A stretch of 64,000 bases of DNA, from the NCBI GenBank assembly GCA_015039465.1, contig MU130361.1, positions 513,212 to 577,211 on the forward strand. Direction: 5' to 3'. The position numbers and the translations under genes are program-made. The notes under the pieces were generated by a model, which was not told where the DNA came from, ran no database searches, and saw only the letters and a program-made list of their open reading frames with translations. Positions 1 to 10,724 of this stretch are shown piece by piece; positions within the stretch are counted from its first letter, which is position 1, and each line of letters opens with the position of its first letter. Source of the stretch: Phlegmacium glaucopus. Lineage: Eukaryota > Basidiomycota > Agaricomycetes > Agaricales > Cortinariaceae.

Positions 1-967
1 GCGGATATTCAGTTAGTCCCCAACCCCTTTCGACCTGTAACAATCGAGTTTTCATAGCTCTCCATTAGTTTGCGACCGATTTTTATGAAGCCATTACCAC
101 CATCACCTCTGGGCTTATGTTGCCCCTTCTAACAGCCGACCTACTCTCTCATGCTATCGTTGGCAGCGTATTGGAGAATCTAGACATGGAACGTCTCGTA
201 CGAGAAGTTGGGCATGCAGTTGCACAGCGCATCCTTGGCAATAACGAAAGTGTGGACGATGTTGCTCGAGAACTACACGAAAAACTCCTATTGAGGAACG
301 AAAGCACGAAGAAAGTCGTCATCGAAAGTATATACAAAGAGTCAGACGAAGCCAAGCATAATGTCGCAGTCTTCACTCAAGCACCCTCGTTGGAGGAAGC
401 ACGAACGATGCTTAGAAGGGTACAATACCTTTTGACTCACTTATCCATTTGACGGAGCTCAAAGCTTCTTCATTCATTATACAGGTACATGGCACACGAT
501 TTACAGATAAATACCTAGCAGCCCGGCATGCACTGAACCGGAGTTCATATGCCAGTTATAGCAGCTTTTCCTCGTCGCCAAAAGTCCCGCCATCACCAAA
601 ATTTGTTGCTCCAGCTTCTCCACCACGAAAAGTCGTCACAGATTTTGCAACCTTTGGGGCACCTAAATCGGCAAGTGTGTTCGGAACGGCAGTGGCATCA
701 ACACCCTTTTCACTGGCAGGCGGCAAGGCGGCATTTGGCGGCATGCAAAAGGCAGCAGGACGTTCTGCGTTCGATGAAGAAGATGATGATGAAGACGATG
801 GGAGACAAAAGGTTGAATTGAGGGAAAGTTCAATATCTCTCGATCAGGTTTGTGATTCTTCGTTCCTTTTTCATTCTTTCAATGGATGACTGCTCAATTG
901 TTGCTTTTTACCCTCGCAGGCCAGAAGAATTGCTATGCAGAGCGCGTGGAGAGGTGCACGCGCCTGA
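1..967 (+). CDS. Unrecognised protein, 3' part of gene
   Basis: I do not recognise this protein. The reading frame enters from the left edge, so the 5' part lies outside the window. Three introns fit the frame: about 37-68, 420-484 and 848-919. The visible part has a helical segment (residues read from about 117 to 419, with many Leu, Glu and Arg), then a Ser/Pro-rich linker with a few FG/FGT pairs, then an acidic run of Glu and Asp near 770-800, and a basic tail ending at TGA 965-967. The acidic and FG-like stretches suggest a disordered C-terminus, but they are too few to call a nucleoporin. The last exon could be read differently if another acceptor is used, so the end is uncertain. Confidence 0.55.
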
Positions 968-1418
968 TATTCCGTCTATGCCCATGCATATCTTGTACGA
1001 TTGATTATCCAACTACACCCCTCACTCAGTCAATATTATTACTGACTCCAAGTCGAAAGTCGGGGAGTAAAGATCTGCAGCTAGCACATTTTACATCTAC
1101 TGTAGACATCTCCGTACGAACGTATTTTGTTGACTTCACCTCAAAACAAACCTTGTCCGGTTTTCACCTCCCAAGCATTATCACCCCTTCCTCATTTGTT
1201 TTATGCACTAAACACTTGGATTGCCTTTTCATTTCTGTTTCAGTCTTGTTGTAACATAGCGATTTCTTATTTATGTAAATAAAGGGATCTAATAAATTTT
1301 GAGGGAAAGTGAATTATGGTTGTTTGGGATATATAAAGCTTCCACAGAATCTAGTCTTAATAACTAGTAAACCAGGGACGGAGTTGCGAGAGGTCGCGAG
1401 AGGTATCTGACTCTTATC
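968..1418. other. Convergent intergenic region
   Basis: This 450 bp stretch lies between the ends of two genes that point toward each other. It holds T-rich and AATAAA-like sequence (about 1276-1284) that could serve as 3' processing signal. I see no coding sequence with splice support and no repeat here. Confidence 0.5.
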
Positions 1419-2691
1419 CTATTCTGCGTCTGCATGTTTCCGTTTCTTCTTCCGTTTCTTGGGCTCATTTAGGACCTCTGGAACAGTAGAACTGCAGATC
1501 TCTAGTTTTGTCGAGTTTCCTGAGCATTTGGTTTCCAGGGATTTTGAACCATGATTAGACTTCTCCACATCCTTGGCCTGAGCCTTTTCAAGCCTTTTCA
1601 GCCTCTTCTTCTCCTCTTTCTTCCGCCATCTGCGGTCAGCTTGACTCTCGTCCCCTGAAAACGTGTTCCCCTCGATGACACCAATGTCTTCTATCTTTTG
1701 GTCTTTCTGTGAGATTGGGGGGAGTGAGGACTTGCCAAAGGTACGGGAGTTAGCTTCCGTATCCTCAGTATTCTCCCTATGCTTCTCCTTTTCATTCTTT
1801 TCACGTCTTTCAGCCTTCTTTTCTTTCTTCTCCTTTCTCTGTCTCTTTCGCTCTCTCTTCGTCTCCTCATCTTCATCCTCAGTCCCGCTTTCCTTCGTTT
1901 CGCGTGCTTTTCGCTTCGATTTGGAAACCTTGAGATTGACGCGCACATTTTCATCAGCAGTTTGAATTTCCATAATTTCTTCTATTGATACAGTTTTCGC
2001 GATAGGATCGTTGGTGGAGAAAGCTTGCGAAACCAAGGTAGCGAGATGCTTTTCTTCCTCAATTATAGTATCGGGACCCAGAACAGGTCCACGGAAGAAT
2101 TTTGAGTATAAACCACGTTTAGCTGCATCTCTTTTGGCCGCCGCCAATAATCCAAGTCTATGAGGCTGGGATCCTGAAGCAGCAATTTCGGGCGTGTTGG
2201 TACCCGACGTTGCGGGTGTCCCATCTATGGGACGACGATTGGAGAGTATTCCTGTGGAAGTGCATTTGATCGAGGTATTATTGTTGGATGAGTTCTAAGA
2301 AATATGTCGATAATGTTTGTATGAGATAGAAGGTACAAGCACACGATGCATTCCAACTTAAAAGACGCACTGTTGGACTTCCGTTTTCCTCTTCATCATC
2401 ATCACTTAGGCATTTGATTTGAATAGATTTCGCAGCCGCTGAAAACAAGCTTGATTTCGAAAGAAAGAAAAAAAACAGTTTACTCCCATTGAGATTTCTC
2501 GTGGTTACAAAATGGTTTTTTGTCGCTTACTGGTCCCAGAACGGGAATGCTTCATCGCGATCTTTTCCCAGTCCTGCAAGATTTTTCTTTGGTGGTATGG
2601 CGAGGGGTCGGCTGATGGCTCCTTGACGAAGTCCAGTCCCTTTGCCGCCCCATCCTTGGGACACCAGATATGAATGACTGTCCAGAGGCAT
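1419..2691 (-). CDS. G-patch protein, Tma23/GPATCH4-like
   Basis: Three exons fit: 2691-2531, 2449-2371 and 2294-1419, giving about 371 residues. The N-terminus, just after the start, carries a degenerate G-patch (SQGWGGKGTGLRQG, then AGLGKD), followed by FWDHLFSAAAKSIQIK across the first intron. This order matches yeast Tma23 and human GPATCH4, nucleolar proteins linked to ribosome biogenesis that in general recruit or stimulate DEAH RNA helicases. The middle segment GLYSKFFRGPVLG also fits that family. The rest is a very basic, Lys/Glu-rich tail (KRERKRQRKEKKEKK type), as expected for a nucleolar protein. The function is inferred from family. The second intron donor (GTGCGT at 2370) and the first acceptor were chosen because they keep the frame and restore the family motif. 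Confidence 0.82.
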
Positions 2692-3368
2692 TTATAATTT
2701 TAGGCAAGCAATCCGGCGAGGTGATGATTCAGATGGCTTCGAGTCGGGCCGGATTCCCACACTATCATGCAGTCAATAAATCCTGAAGCTTGCAATGCTG
2801 GGCCCAGGACTCTTGCGAGACTCAGAGCCAGAGCGGATACGCTCGACTGTCCAAATAACTGCCTTTTCATCACCAGTTCACAATATACAATAAGCTTCTT
2901 GCACATCTTTTTTGCTTGTTTGCAATTATGCATTGTGCGCCTTTGTTTGTGAGTAGTGCTATGACGCAGTATGCCCTCACACTACGCTCCAATGCTAGCC
3001 TAGGGAGGCTCATAATAGCTCGTAATGTTACAACTACTCCACTGTGGAGACCGATCGCAACCTAGTTCAAGGCTAGTTTGTAAGCAAAGGCGCACAATGC
3101 GAAATTTCGAAAACGTCTACAGATATGAGAACATGTGCGAGGCAGGGTAGCTAGAACTCAAAACAAAAAAAAAGGTTCACATGGCTGAAGGCTAATTGTT
3201 GAGAACTGCCGAAACTGATCCAGCTTGTGACATTGTCGATTTTACCCGAATTTCAAAATACTCCACATATCAGCAGATTCATTCTTTCCCGATAGGTAGT
3301 ATTCTCTCAATCGCTCATTGGATTGGTATGCATCTCCAGATTGAATTTGAAATAAGAGAAGAAATAAT
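2692..3368. other. Intergenic region with an inverted repeat
   Basis: This 677 bp region lies between the start of the Tma23-like gene and the end of PHB2. Short open frames on both strands have no splice or family support. The only structure I see is a pair of 16 bp inverted copies at 2930-2945 and 3085-3100, listed separately. An A-rich stretch lies near 3162-3174. Confidence 0.5.
2930..3100. repeat. 16 bp terminal inverted repeats, 171 bp unit
   Basis: GCATTGTGCGCCTTTG at 2930-2945 is matched by its exact reverse complement at 3085-3100, with 139 bp between. The arrangement resembles a very small non-autonomous DNA transposon (MITE) or its remnant. I do not see a convincing target-site duplication at the flanks, so the transposon reading is inference. 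The match is too long to be likely by chance over such a short distance. Confidence 0.5.
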
Positions 3369-4680
3369 TTACTTCTTGACTTTTAGCAAATCATTGGCAT
3401 CATTTCCAGCAACTGTATTGCAAGAAAAAGGTTAAACCTTGATTATATGATAACTGCAAATGCTCACCATTAAGAAGTAGGCTCTGTGAGTCCAGCATGA
3501 CTTTATTTTGTGATTGCGACAGAATCGTGGCAATGTCACGAGCAGCTTCCAACCGACGAAGTTCAAGGAAGCCCTTGTTTTTGCGTAATGACTCTCCAAT
3601 CAACTCAGCACTTTGAGCTTCTCCCTGAGCTCTGACAATGATGGACTGCAAACAAAGAGGACTGTGTTGGTAGGAAAGTAGACGTGATAAAGTCGGGATA
3701 CGAACCTGCTTCTCTTGAACAGCTTGATCCACAAGGAAAGCAGCTCGAAGTGCCGTTTGTTGCGCAACCTGCTTAGCCTCAACAGCGTGCGTAAATTCAC
3801 TCGAGAAAGCCACATGGGTAATGGAGACGTCTTCCAGCACAAGATTGAAACGGAGAGCACGGTCGGTCAAGTTCTCTCGTACGAGACGTGACACCTGTTG
3901 GTTTGTTTTGAATGTGAAAATAAATGAGAAGGTATATTGTACGCACATGCTCTCGCTGCGTGATAAGTTGACTGGCATTAAACTGGGCAACAACGCTTTT
4001 CAGGACCTCATTGACGATGGAGGGTAAAACCCGTTCGTCATAATCTTTACCAAGTTCGCGATATATTTTTGGAAGACCGGGTATATCAGGTCGAGAAAGA
4101 ACACGGCAAGTGATGTTAACCATTTGCAAATCTAGGATCATCCACATCTCATTTCGGTGTACAACTTTAATGTGGAGAAAATGAAAGCATACCTTTGGTA
4201 CCCGTTAAACTGGCAACATTCCGAGGCTTTGCCCGGATATCGAAGACGATAGGAGTTTCAAACCAAGGAATCTAGACGATGGATTCAACTACGAAGCTTT
4301 GAAAAAGAGTCGTTGCTCCTTACCACAAAATGTGTACCTTCATGGAAAATTTCGTCCTTAATGCCACGCAATCTGCATAGCACTGAATCAGCGCAATGAC
4401 GTTGGATACTGAACTGGTATCTTACCTGCTATATTTGATAGCACGGTGACCACCATCCACTATAGCAATATTTTTCAGTATACATTAACTGAAACGTAGA
4501 AGAATTGAACGCACCATTGAACAAACTGGCGTTTATAACAAGACCACCACCAATAAGCGCAACGAGAAGTCCACCTCCAGCAAAGAATCCTCTGCTGCCC
4601 CCTGGCAATGGACCACCTCCGCTATTACCAACCGTCCTAAGTTGTTTTGCTAGCCGACGGAAAGCTTCCTGACCGTTCAT
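3369..4680 (-). CDS. PHB2: Prohibitin-2
   Basis: Prohibitin-2 forms ring complexes with PHB1 in the mitochondrial inner membrane and stabilises newly made membrane proteins and m-AAA protease. The start at 4680 is followed by a Gly-rich N-terminus and a hydrophobic segment ([20 protein letters not shown]), the membrane anchor. Later exons give the SPFH domain: [55 protein letters not shown], then the coiled coil VEAKQVAQQ and [16 protein letters not shown] last small exon (3412-3369) after a donor at 3467 gives a C-terminus ending in LLKVKK. About seven exons are joined by short introns and all family blocks are present. The gene is divergent from the PQ-loop transporter with 166 bp between start codons. 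Confidence 0.96.
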
Positions 4681-4846
4681 AATTCCAGGTTGAGGTTGAC
4701 TACAAGTTAGCGACGCGGTTCCAGATTTAATGTGACGTGTTACAAGTCACGGCAAACGCGAAAGAAGTAGAACAGTTTTATTTTAGAATCAAGATGCACA
4801 AGTTGTTTCCCAACCACCTGTTGTCACTTAATAACATCCTGTTGAA

Positions 4847-6041
4847 ATGCTCGGCGAAGATAGCTTGAGCAACATCGTTTGTTATTTCAATAGCACCCTG
4901 ACCCTAAATTAACCTGGGAACCTTTTTGACAGCTGGGCTGGATATCCATTGCATGCTGGTAACTGTAACGGACAGGTAACGGGAATGTCTACCACTAAAA
5001 CGCCTTATCTTGCAGGATTGTAGTATATTCTCCCCAAGTCTATGAGAATTACTTGCTCCAGTCAGGGGAAGGCCTCAGTGTCTTATTCGTCGTTATCTGG
5101 TTGTTGGGAGACTTGACAAACTTGATTGGCGCAATATTAGGTGGACTTCTGCCAACTGTTATTATTCTGGCTATTTATGTGAGTTCACTCCGTCATTGTA
5201 TCTCCACAAAGTTAAGTGAATCTGGATAAAAGTATATGACCTGCGATTTCACCTTGCTCTGTCAAATCTATTATTACCGCTGGAAGCGAGGCCAGCTAGG
5301 GTTTGGTAATAGTAGGCGGGAAGAGCAGGCCCCCTTATTAACGAGTGAGGACCAACATCCAGACGACGTCATTCCTGCAGGGGTTCTCGTCATACGGTAC
5401 TTTTGTGCCCTTGCATTTGTCATTGGTGTAGGGGTCGCGGCTTGGTGGATCACCGATGTTAAGGAGGAATCCGATTTCATCAATCCCGACCAAGAAAAGA
5501 AATGGTGGTTTATTCAGTTGCTTGGTTGGTCAAGTGCATTGCTATTCGTTCGTGTTTATCGCATTCCCTTCGGCAAACATCTCACCTCATCTCCGCTTCA
5601 GCTGGGTGCACGCATTCCGCAAATATGTTAGAACCCTCGCCACATTTTTCATTTGCTTAGACTTAATCCGACCTTTAGTAAAAAACTTCAAGACACGCTG
5701 CGAAGGTTTGTCTCCCGCGTTGTTTTTCTTTGCTATATTCGGAAATACGACCTACGCATTATCGATATGTGCGAAGAGCATGGAACGGGACTACCTAATT
5801 ACGAATGGTGGATGGTTAGCAGGTAGGAATCTCTATGGCTATGCGAAGTTAACCCGTGGTTGATGGACGACATACAGGGAGTATGCTCACAGTATTTCTT
5901 GACATCTTCGTGAGTGCATTGTGATGATCCAGGGAGCTCTCTCTGAGTGTGCGTCCTTGTGTCACCTTTCCACAGGTTTTATGTCAGTTTTCTTATTATC
6001 GTTACATCGATGAACACAACGCCCGAGTTAGAGGTGGTTAA
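4847..6041 (+). CDS. PQ-loop vacuolar amino-acid transporter (Ypq/PQLC2-like)
   Basis: This family (yeast Ypq1-3, human PQLC2) moves basic amino acids across the vacuolar or lysosomal membrane. The first exon is short (MLGEDSLSNI), and the intron at about 4877-4931 joins it to LGWISIACW. The first PQ motif is in YSPQVYENY, followed by GEGLSVLFVVIWLLGD and GGLLPTVIILAIYY. After a hydrophilic loop (with EEQAPLL, resembling an acidic dileucine sorting signal), further membrane segments follow and the second PQ motif appears in RIPQI with KTRCEGLSPALFFFAI. The last exon encodes LCQFSYYRYIDEH and ends at TAA 6039-6041. Six or seven introns are needed. The exact substrate cannot be told from sequence. 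Confidence 0.88.
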
Positions 6042-6803
6042 TTTCAGACGGGCCAAATTTCTCTATCGATGGGTTGGTTCGTAAAGATAGTCGACACAGC
6101 ATTATATAAAATTTTGTCGTATAGAAGGTTTATCGCCACCCACGCCAACCGATGAAGATATCGAAGTACTGAATCTTTGATCATCATCTAAATAGAACTG
6201 AGGACAGCCATGAACATGATTTTTAGGGGAATGAGGTCCGACAAAACGGATTGAAGGCTAAAGTAGACCCAAATGTTCACGGCGCGTTGTGCCTCAGACT
6301 GCCTCGTTGTCTTCCTCGTGCCCAGATGTTCATTACAAAATCCCACGTTGCAGGTTATCCATCGGGTTTTCTTGGATCTTTTGTCCAGCTGCGAAAATTC
6401 CATCGGCATGCTTTATGCCTCGTGTCTCTGCGGAACACAAAAGGGAGCTCTTTGGGTACGTCTTTATCAGTACACGACCCTTCAGATCATTATAAACAGT
6501 GCATGTCCTTTTAGATGTCGAATTCTGCCCTCGCTTACTTTTTTTGTCGTACTTGACTTTTGGTTGATGGTGGGTCCTTGTTACTTATGAATTCGGATTT
6601 CGCAGGGCTGATGGGGCCGTGGTGCGGACATGCACCAAACGTCAGGTCGATATCCTTGTCGCACATACTTGATCAAGTTAGCTACGATCTGAGAAAACGA
6701 TCAGAGGGGCATAAACCCTTGAATATTTTAAATTATAAACTCTCTATTGGAGTAACGGTCATCTCTAATTCCGGATTTGCCCTCCGCTCCATATCGTTCC
6801 CCC
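6042..6803. other. Intergenic region, no gene seen
   Basis: This 760 bp region separates the PQ-loop gene from the F-box gene. Several overlapping open frames run through 6250-6590 on the plus strand, but none has family resemblance or splice structure. It presumably holds the promoter of the F-box gene. Confidence 0.4.
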
Positions 6804-8595
6804 ATGTCAACAAGTTATCCTGCTCGGATTCCCGCTAGCGTATTCACAAACTCAAATTTCAAAAAACCTTCATTCAAAGCCTACACGCCACCCCTACCAC
6901 ACCCCTTGAAGTCACGAATTTACAGTACCTCTGACGATGTATACGTTCCCCGTTCGCCCGCCTTCATGTCCATAGGCTACTTGCGAGAGGCTATAACAGC
7001 GATCGATACGAAAATATCCTCTCTCGTCCAAGAGCGCAGTGAGCTCGAAACGAAACTCGAACAAGCAGTCCGATTACAATCCCCGGTTCTACGTCTTCCC
7101 AGCGAGCTCTTATCGAGCATCTTCAGCATTGGGGTTCTGGAGATGGGTGACGAAAACCCCATCATGGTGCCTACGCTGATGCTAGTATGGTAAGGCGTTT
7201 GACACTATGGTCCGGCATGCTCGGTTTTAATGTCCTACTCAAATAGTCGATACTGGGCAGAAGTGGCGTTGAATACACCAATGCTGTGGGCGAAGATTTC
7301 AGTCAGCCCACATGATTCTTTAGAAAAGGCCCGGCGGCGACTTATGCGGTCAAAGTCTTGTCCCTTGGACATCACGGTGAAATTTGGACCCCGAATCGAT
7401 TATACGACCAGCATCACTGAACAGATCATACACGCTATGGAGCTGTTCCGTCCGGCACTTTGGCGGACCAGGTCCTTCAGTCTGACCGTGCCGAATCGTC
7501 CGCATGCATATACAGCCCTCCTTCGGTGCCAAGAAGATGCGCCCCTGCTTGAAAGTCTTACCATCCATGTTTGTAACTCGATGCAGGACGATCACTACAC
7601 CAATCCTCCGCCATCCTTGTTTAACGGGTGTACGCCACAGCTCCGTTCATGCTCGTTAACCTCATTCAACTTTGGTTGGGACAAAAAATTGATGACTCGT
7701 CTACGTGTATTGAAGCTCGGGGGTTACTTCAATTCGCTAGCACCCTCCGCAGTCACACTTCTCGACATTTTGAGGCAATGCCCAGAGCTTGAAGAGCTTG
7801 TATTGCGAAATATGTCGAACGTTGACTCACATTCTTGCCCGCTGAGAACGATGGACGAGCTTGACACACCTGTATTGAGTAAAATCCAACTTCCTCGATT
7901 GAAGAAAATATCCTTTTACTATGCCGGCATCGCTCATACGCGGGAAATTATGAGCCACATCGCGTTCCCTAACCTGGAGTCTCTGGAACTCGCCTACTTG
8001 GAAAACGTGACTCCTATACTGCACCTTCTCTACGCCCAGGCGTTGACAAGGCTTCCGCTAAAATATCTGCGCATTGAATCTTGCTTATTTGGTGAAATGA
8101 AGTTTATCAATCTCCTTCGTAAACTACCTTCATTAGTCACTCTAGAACTTGTGGACGTAGAGGACGTCTCACACTATGTTCTGAAGGTGAGCTCCGATAT
8201 TATTCTACTTGGCTTCGCTTTCATCTAATATAAGTCCCTAGTCCCTTTCCTCTACCCAACCATGGGTATGCCCGAAGCTTGAGTCTGTGACACTCGATGG
8301 ATGCACATCTTTTGATTGGGATTCGTTACGCACTTTTGTTGAATCCCGCCTGCCTGCGACTGCTTCGTACAAACGCTACCATACGAGCGTTGCGTCAATT
8401 GTGTCCTCGGCCTCTGCCGCAGCCGCGGATTATGCGCGTATCAAGAATCGCCAAGACCGCAATGGACAGCTCAGTGGGCCCCAACGCCTACAGATGATAG
8501 ATGTGACAAGATGCAATCAGATCAGCAAAGAGATGTTCCAGTGGCTGCGGATGTATGTCGCCGTAGTGAAATGTGAATCTGCCAAAGGTGTTTGA
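6804..8595 (+). CDS. F-box protein with leucine-rich C-terminal region
   Basis: Three exons fit: 6804-7191, about 7247-8187 and about 8241-8595. The N-terminal part has a short coiled coil (AITAIDTKISSLVQERSEL) directly before an F-box (PVLRLPSELLSSIFSI), continuing across the first intron into LVCRYWAEVALNTPMLWAKI. This coiled-coil plus F-box plus 'VCR.W...AL.TP.LW' layout is characteristic of the expanded F-box family of Agaricomycetes. The rest has leucine-rich-repeat-like segments such as LEELVLRNMSNV, LKKISFYYAG and LESLELAYLENV. Such proteins are expected to bind Skp1 in SCF ubiquitin ligases, with the repeats recognising a target. The target is unknown. The last intron is supported by restoring LESVTLDGCTSFDW. 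Confidence 0.85.
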
Positions 8596-8856
8596 AACCC
8601 TGCGATGCAATGATTTTCTCAACCTTTCCACTTTGACCTTCCTTATAGAATCTCTCCCTTCATGACATTCACGAATATTGCGAACGATGCCGTCTCCTTC
8701 CGATATCTTCATATTTTCGTTTCCGTTCCAAATTATCATGGATGGTATCTAATTGTAACTTTATTATTGTATTCATAAATCGACCCCATTTGCATTCGTA
8801 TCCGAACAATTCCAATTTCAATTCGGTATAGGTACTTGTACATGTACAAAGGCGTT

Positions 8857-10053
8857 TTAACTCTTGAGAAATGCCAGCATGGCCTTACGCTTTTCCTCCT
8901 CCATCCTTCGCTGTTTCTCGTACCCTCTACGACCTCGTCCATGTTCTTTCATGCGTTTCCGGCTTTCTTCCGCAGCTCTGACGTGAGCAGCCAATGCTTC
9001 AGCATTATGTGTAACACGTTTTTGTGAGGCTTTATACGGTCCCACAGTTTTGGCTTTCAAACCAATGCCCAATCGATCAGATTTTAGTACCGTGGCAATA
9101 GGAGTGAGCAGAGCTTTCCCTCCGTGACTAGTCGAGACGTCGGTGCCAACATTGGTAAATCCGTCTTTATCTTCCAGCCTTCCATCTTCAGCTTTTACAC
9201 TTGAATCGTCCGAATCTGAGAGTGTAAGGTCGATGACATCGACGTTTCGTAACTCACTTATTTCATCAAACTCCTCCATCTTGACCTCTACAGTCTGTTG
9301 ATGGCAAGATAAACTACTAAACTTCAGACGGCCCTTGCCTTTGTCCTTGGACTTTGTCGGAATGATCTCATCATCCGGCAAGATGTCTTTGACGGGCCTC
9401 CGACGAGGGACGTTGGGACCAAGTGGTTCTCCTTCATTCCAACCTGAGCGCTGCAACATCCCGAAACCCTTGTTGGAAGGTCCAATCTCGAGCCAGACGG
9501 GTGGTGTATATTTTTCCTCTGAGGGCAGTGGGGGAGGATCCCGGGCAAGAATCTCGGCCAGGCTAGGAGCTGGGTTCGACGCGGAGGAGGAAGGTTCCGA
9601 TTGAATAGCCTTCATAATGAACCAGTTGTTTTTATTCCGGCGTATTGATGACTTTGGTACTGGGGAAGCTATTAATTCCTGTGATGATGAAGTATGCAAA
9701 TTAGGACTTGTTTTAGTCATGGTATCTGAAACGTCCCGAGCAGCGATTGTGTGACTCGTCAACGAGCGATACCACCCAGAAAGATTATTGCCAAAAGAGC
9801 TGTTAGAAGTACCGTATGGTTTGGAAGAGTCAACATGTTTATCGTTCCATCCGTTATATGAACTAGTCGCTGGTACGAATTGGGGTGGTGGTCTCGCGTG
9901 TTGGCGTTTAGAGATGCGCGAGGCCTCTAGTTGCCACAGTTCTGCAGAGTCGAGTTGGTCTTGCGCATTTGGAATTTGTCCGGTCTGAATTTCTAATGCA
10001 TCGTGGTCTTCTGGATCGTAATGTGAATAAATGTAGTGTGCGACTGTGGCCAT
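8857..10053 (-). CDS. G-patch domain protein with SUMO-interaction-like motif
   Basis: A single-exon gene of 398 residues. In the middle (about residues 190-215) is GFGMLQRSGWNEGEPLG, the first half of a G-patch. Around residues 315-335 comes TPIATVLKSDRLGIGLKAKT, which matches the second conserved block of a fungal and metazoan G-patch family with a split domain. The C-terminus is a basic coiled coil (RMKEHGRGRRGYEKQRR, then MEEEKRKAMLAFL). Between the blocks lies VDVIDLTLSDSDDSS, a hydrophobic core followed by Ser/Asp, as in SUMO-interaction motifs, and shortly after VKAE, a sumoylation-type consensus. G-patch proteins usually activate DEAH helicases in splicing or ribosome assembly. The precise partner is unknown. 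A perfect TGACGTCA lies 58 bp upstream of the start. Confidence 0.8.
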   Translation of the reverse strand: MATVAHYIYSHYDPEDHDALEIQTGQIPNAQDQLDSAELWQLEASRISKRQHARPPPQFVPATSSYNGWNDKHVDSSKPYGTSNSSFGNNLSGWYRSLTSHTIAARDVSDTMTKTSPNLHTSSSQELIASPVPKSSIRRNKNNWFIMKAIQSEPSSSASNPAPSLAEILARDPPPLPSEEKYTPPVWLEIGPSNKGFGMLQRSGWNEGEPLGPNVPRRRPVKDILPDDEIIPTKSKDKGKGRLKFSSLSCHQQTVEVKMEEFDEISELRNVDVIDLTLSDSDDSSVKAEDGRLEDKDGFTNVGTDVSTSHGGKALLTPIATVLKSDRLGIGLKAKTVGPYKASQKRVTHNAEALAAHVRAAEESRKRMKEHGRGRRGYEKQRRMEEEKRKAMLAFLKS

Positions 10054-10110
10054 GATAGTTGACGGTCAACGTATGTAACTATTACTTGTCACATTGATTA
10101 CACTAGCTGC

Positions 10111-10118
10111 TGACGTCA
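10111..10118. promoter_or_regulatory. CRE-type palindrome TGACGTCA
   Basis: A perfect 8 bp TGACGTCA lies 58 bp upstream of the start codon of the minus-strand G-patch gene. This is the classical site for ATF/CREB-type bZIP factors in fungi. Binding is inferred only from the sequence match. Confidence 0.4.
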
Positions 10119-10327
10119 TCATCATTACTTTATAAGCGAGCTCTGTTAAAATATAGCTACATAAAAAAAACTAGTGGTTCGGGTCCCTTTATCGGACTGT
10201 TCGCCCCCAACCCCTTGACTCTCTGATGAAGCCGTCAGGCCTCTGACTTCTTGTAGTAGAGGAACATAGGCGCTAAAAACCCAGGCGAAAACGCGGAATT
10301 TCCCGTTGTGCCTTTATCATACCTAGC

Positions 10328-10724
10328 AGTCGCATTTTGGTCCCACCGAGCCGAACAGCAGATGCAGAACGGTCACTCAGAGTGCTCAAGCATGCGATTG
10401 AGAATCTCGACCGCGGTTTACCTATGCCCGTCAAGAGTTTTATATGGGCAAGGGGTAATATGGCCTGATCACTGAGGGAAATCAAGAGGCTCCCCGCGGA
10501 GGAGCAAAAAAGACTCACAAGCCTGGGGTATCTCAGTGAATTGTTCAATGTAATATTGTTTCCTAGCGGCTCACATCTCCAGGGAGTGTGTTTTTACTCA
10601 CCCTCTCGCCTTCCCTCCAAGTGCAATCAAGCAAGCTATCACCGATGAGGCGTATATCATTGATCATCCAGATGTTGTTACGGCACGGATTACAGAATTA
10701 GCGCCTCTTAGCGCCTGGAGTTGT
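10328..10724 (+). pseudogene. Possible decayed coding region, unknown family
   Basis: In one frame from 10328 the sequence reads as a plausible protein (for example TADAERSLRVLKHAIENLDR and EEQKRLTSLGYLSELFN) but is broken by a TGA at 10466-10468. A GT donor follows at 10550. In another frame a second plausible piece, PSAIKQAITDEAYIIDHPDV, runs through about 10599-10718. The two could be exons of one gene, with a short intron near 10550-10584. I do not recognise the family. The composition looks protein-like, but I cannot rule out chance. No intact start or end was found. Confidence 0.28.

Noticed and set aside
1600..2000. Plus-strand Ser/Phe/Leu-rich frames opposite the Tma23-like gene
   Set aside because: They are mirror images of the Lys/Glu-rich low-complexity tail.
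10176..10186. tRNA T-arm-like GGTTCGGGTCC
   Set aside because: No matching acceptor stem, D arm or anticodon arm was found around it.
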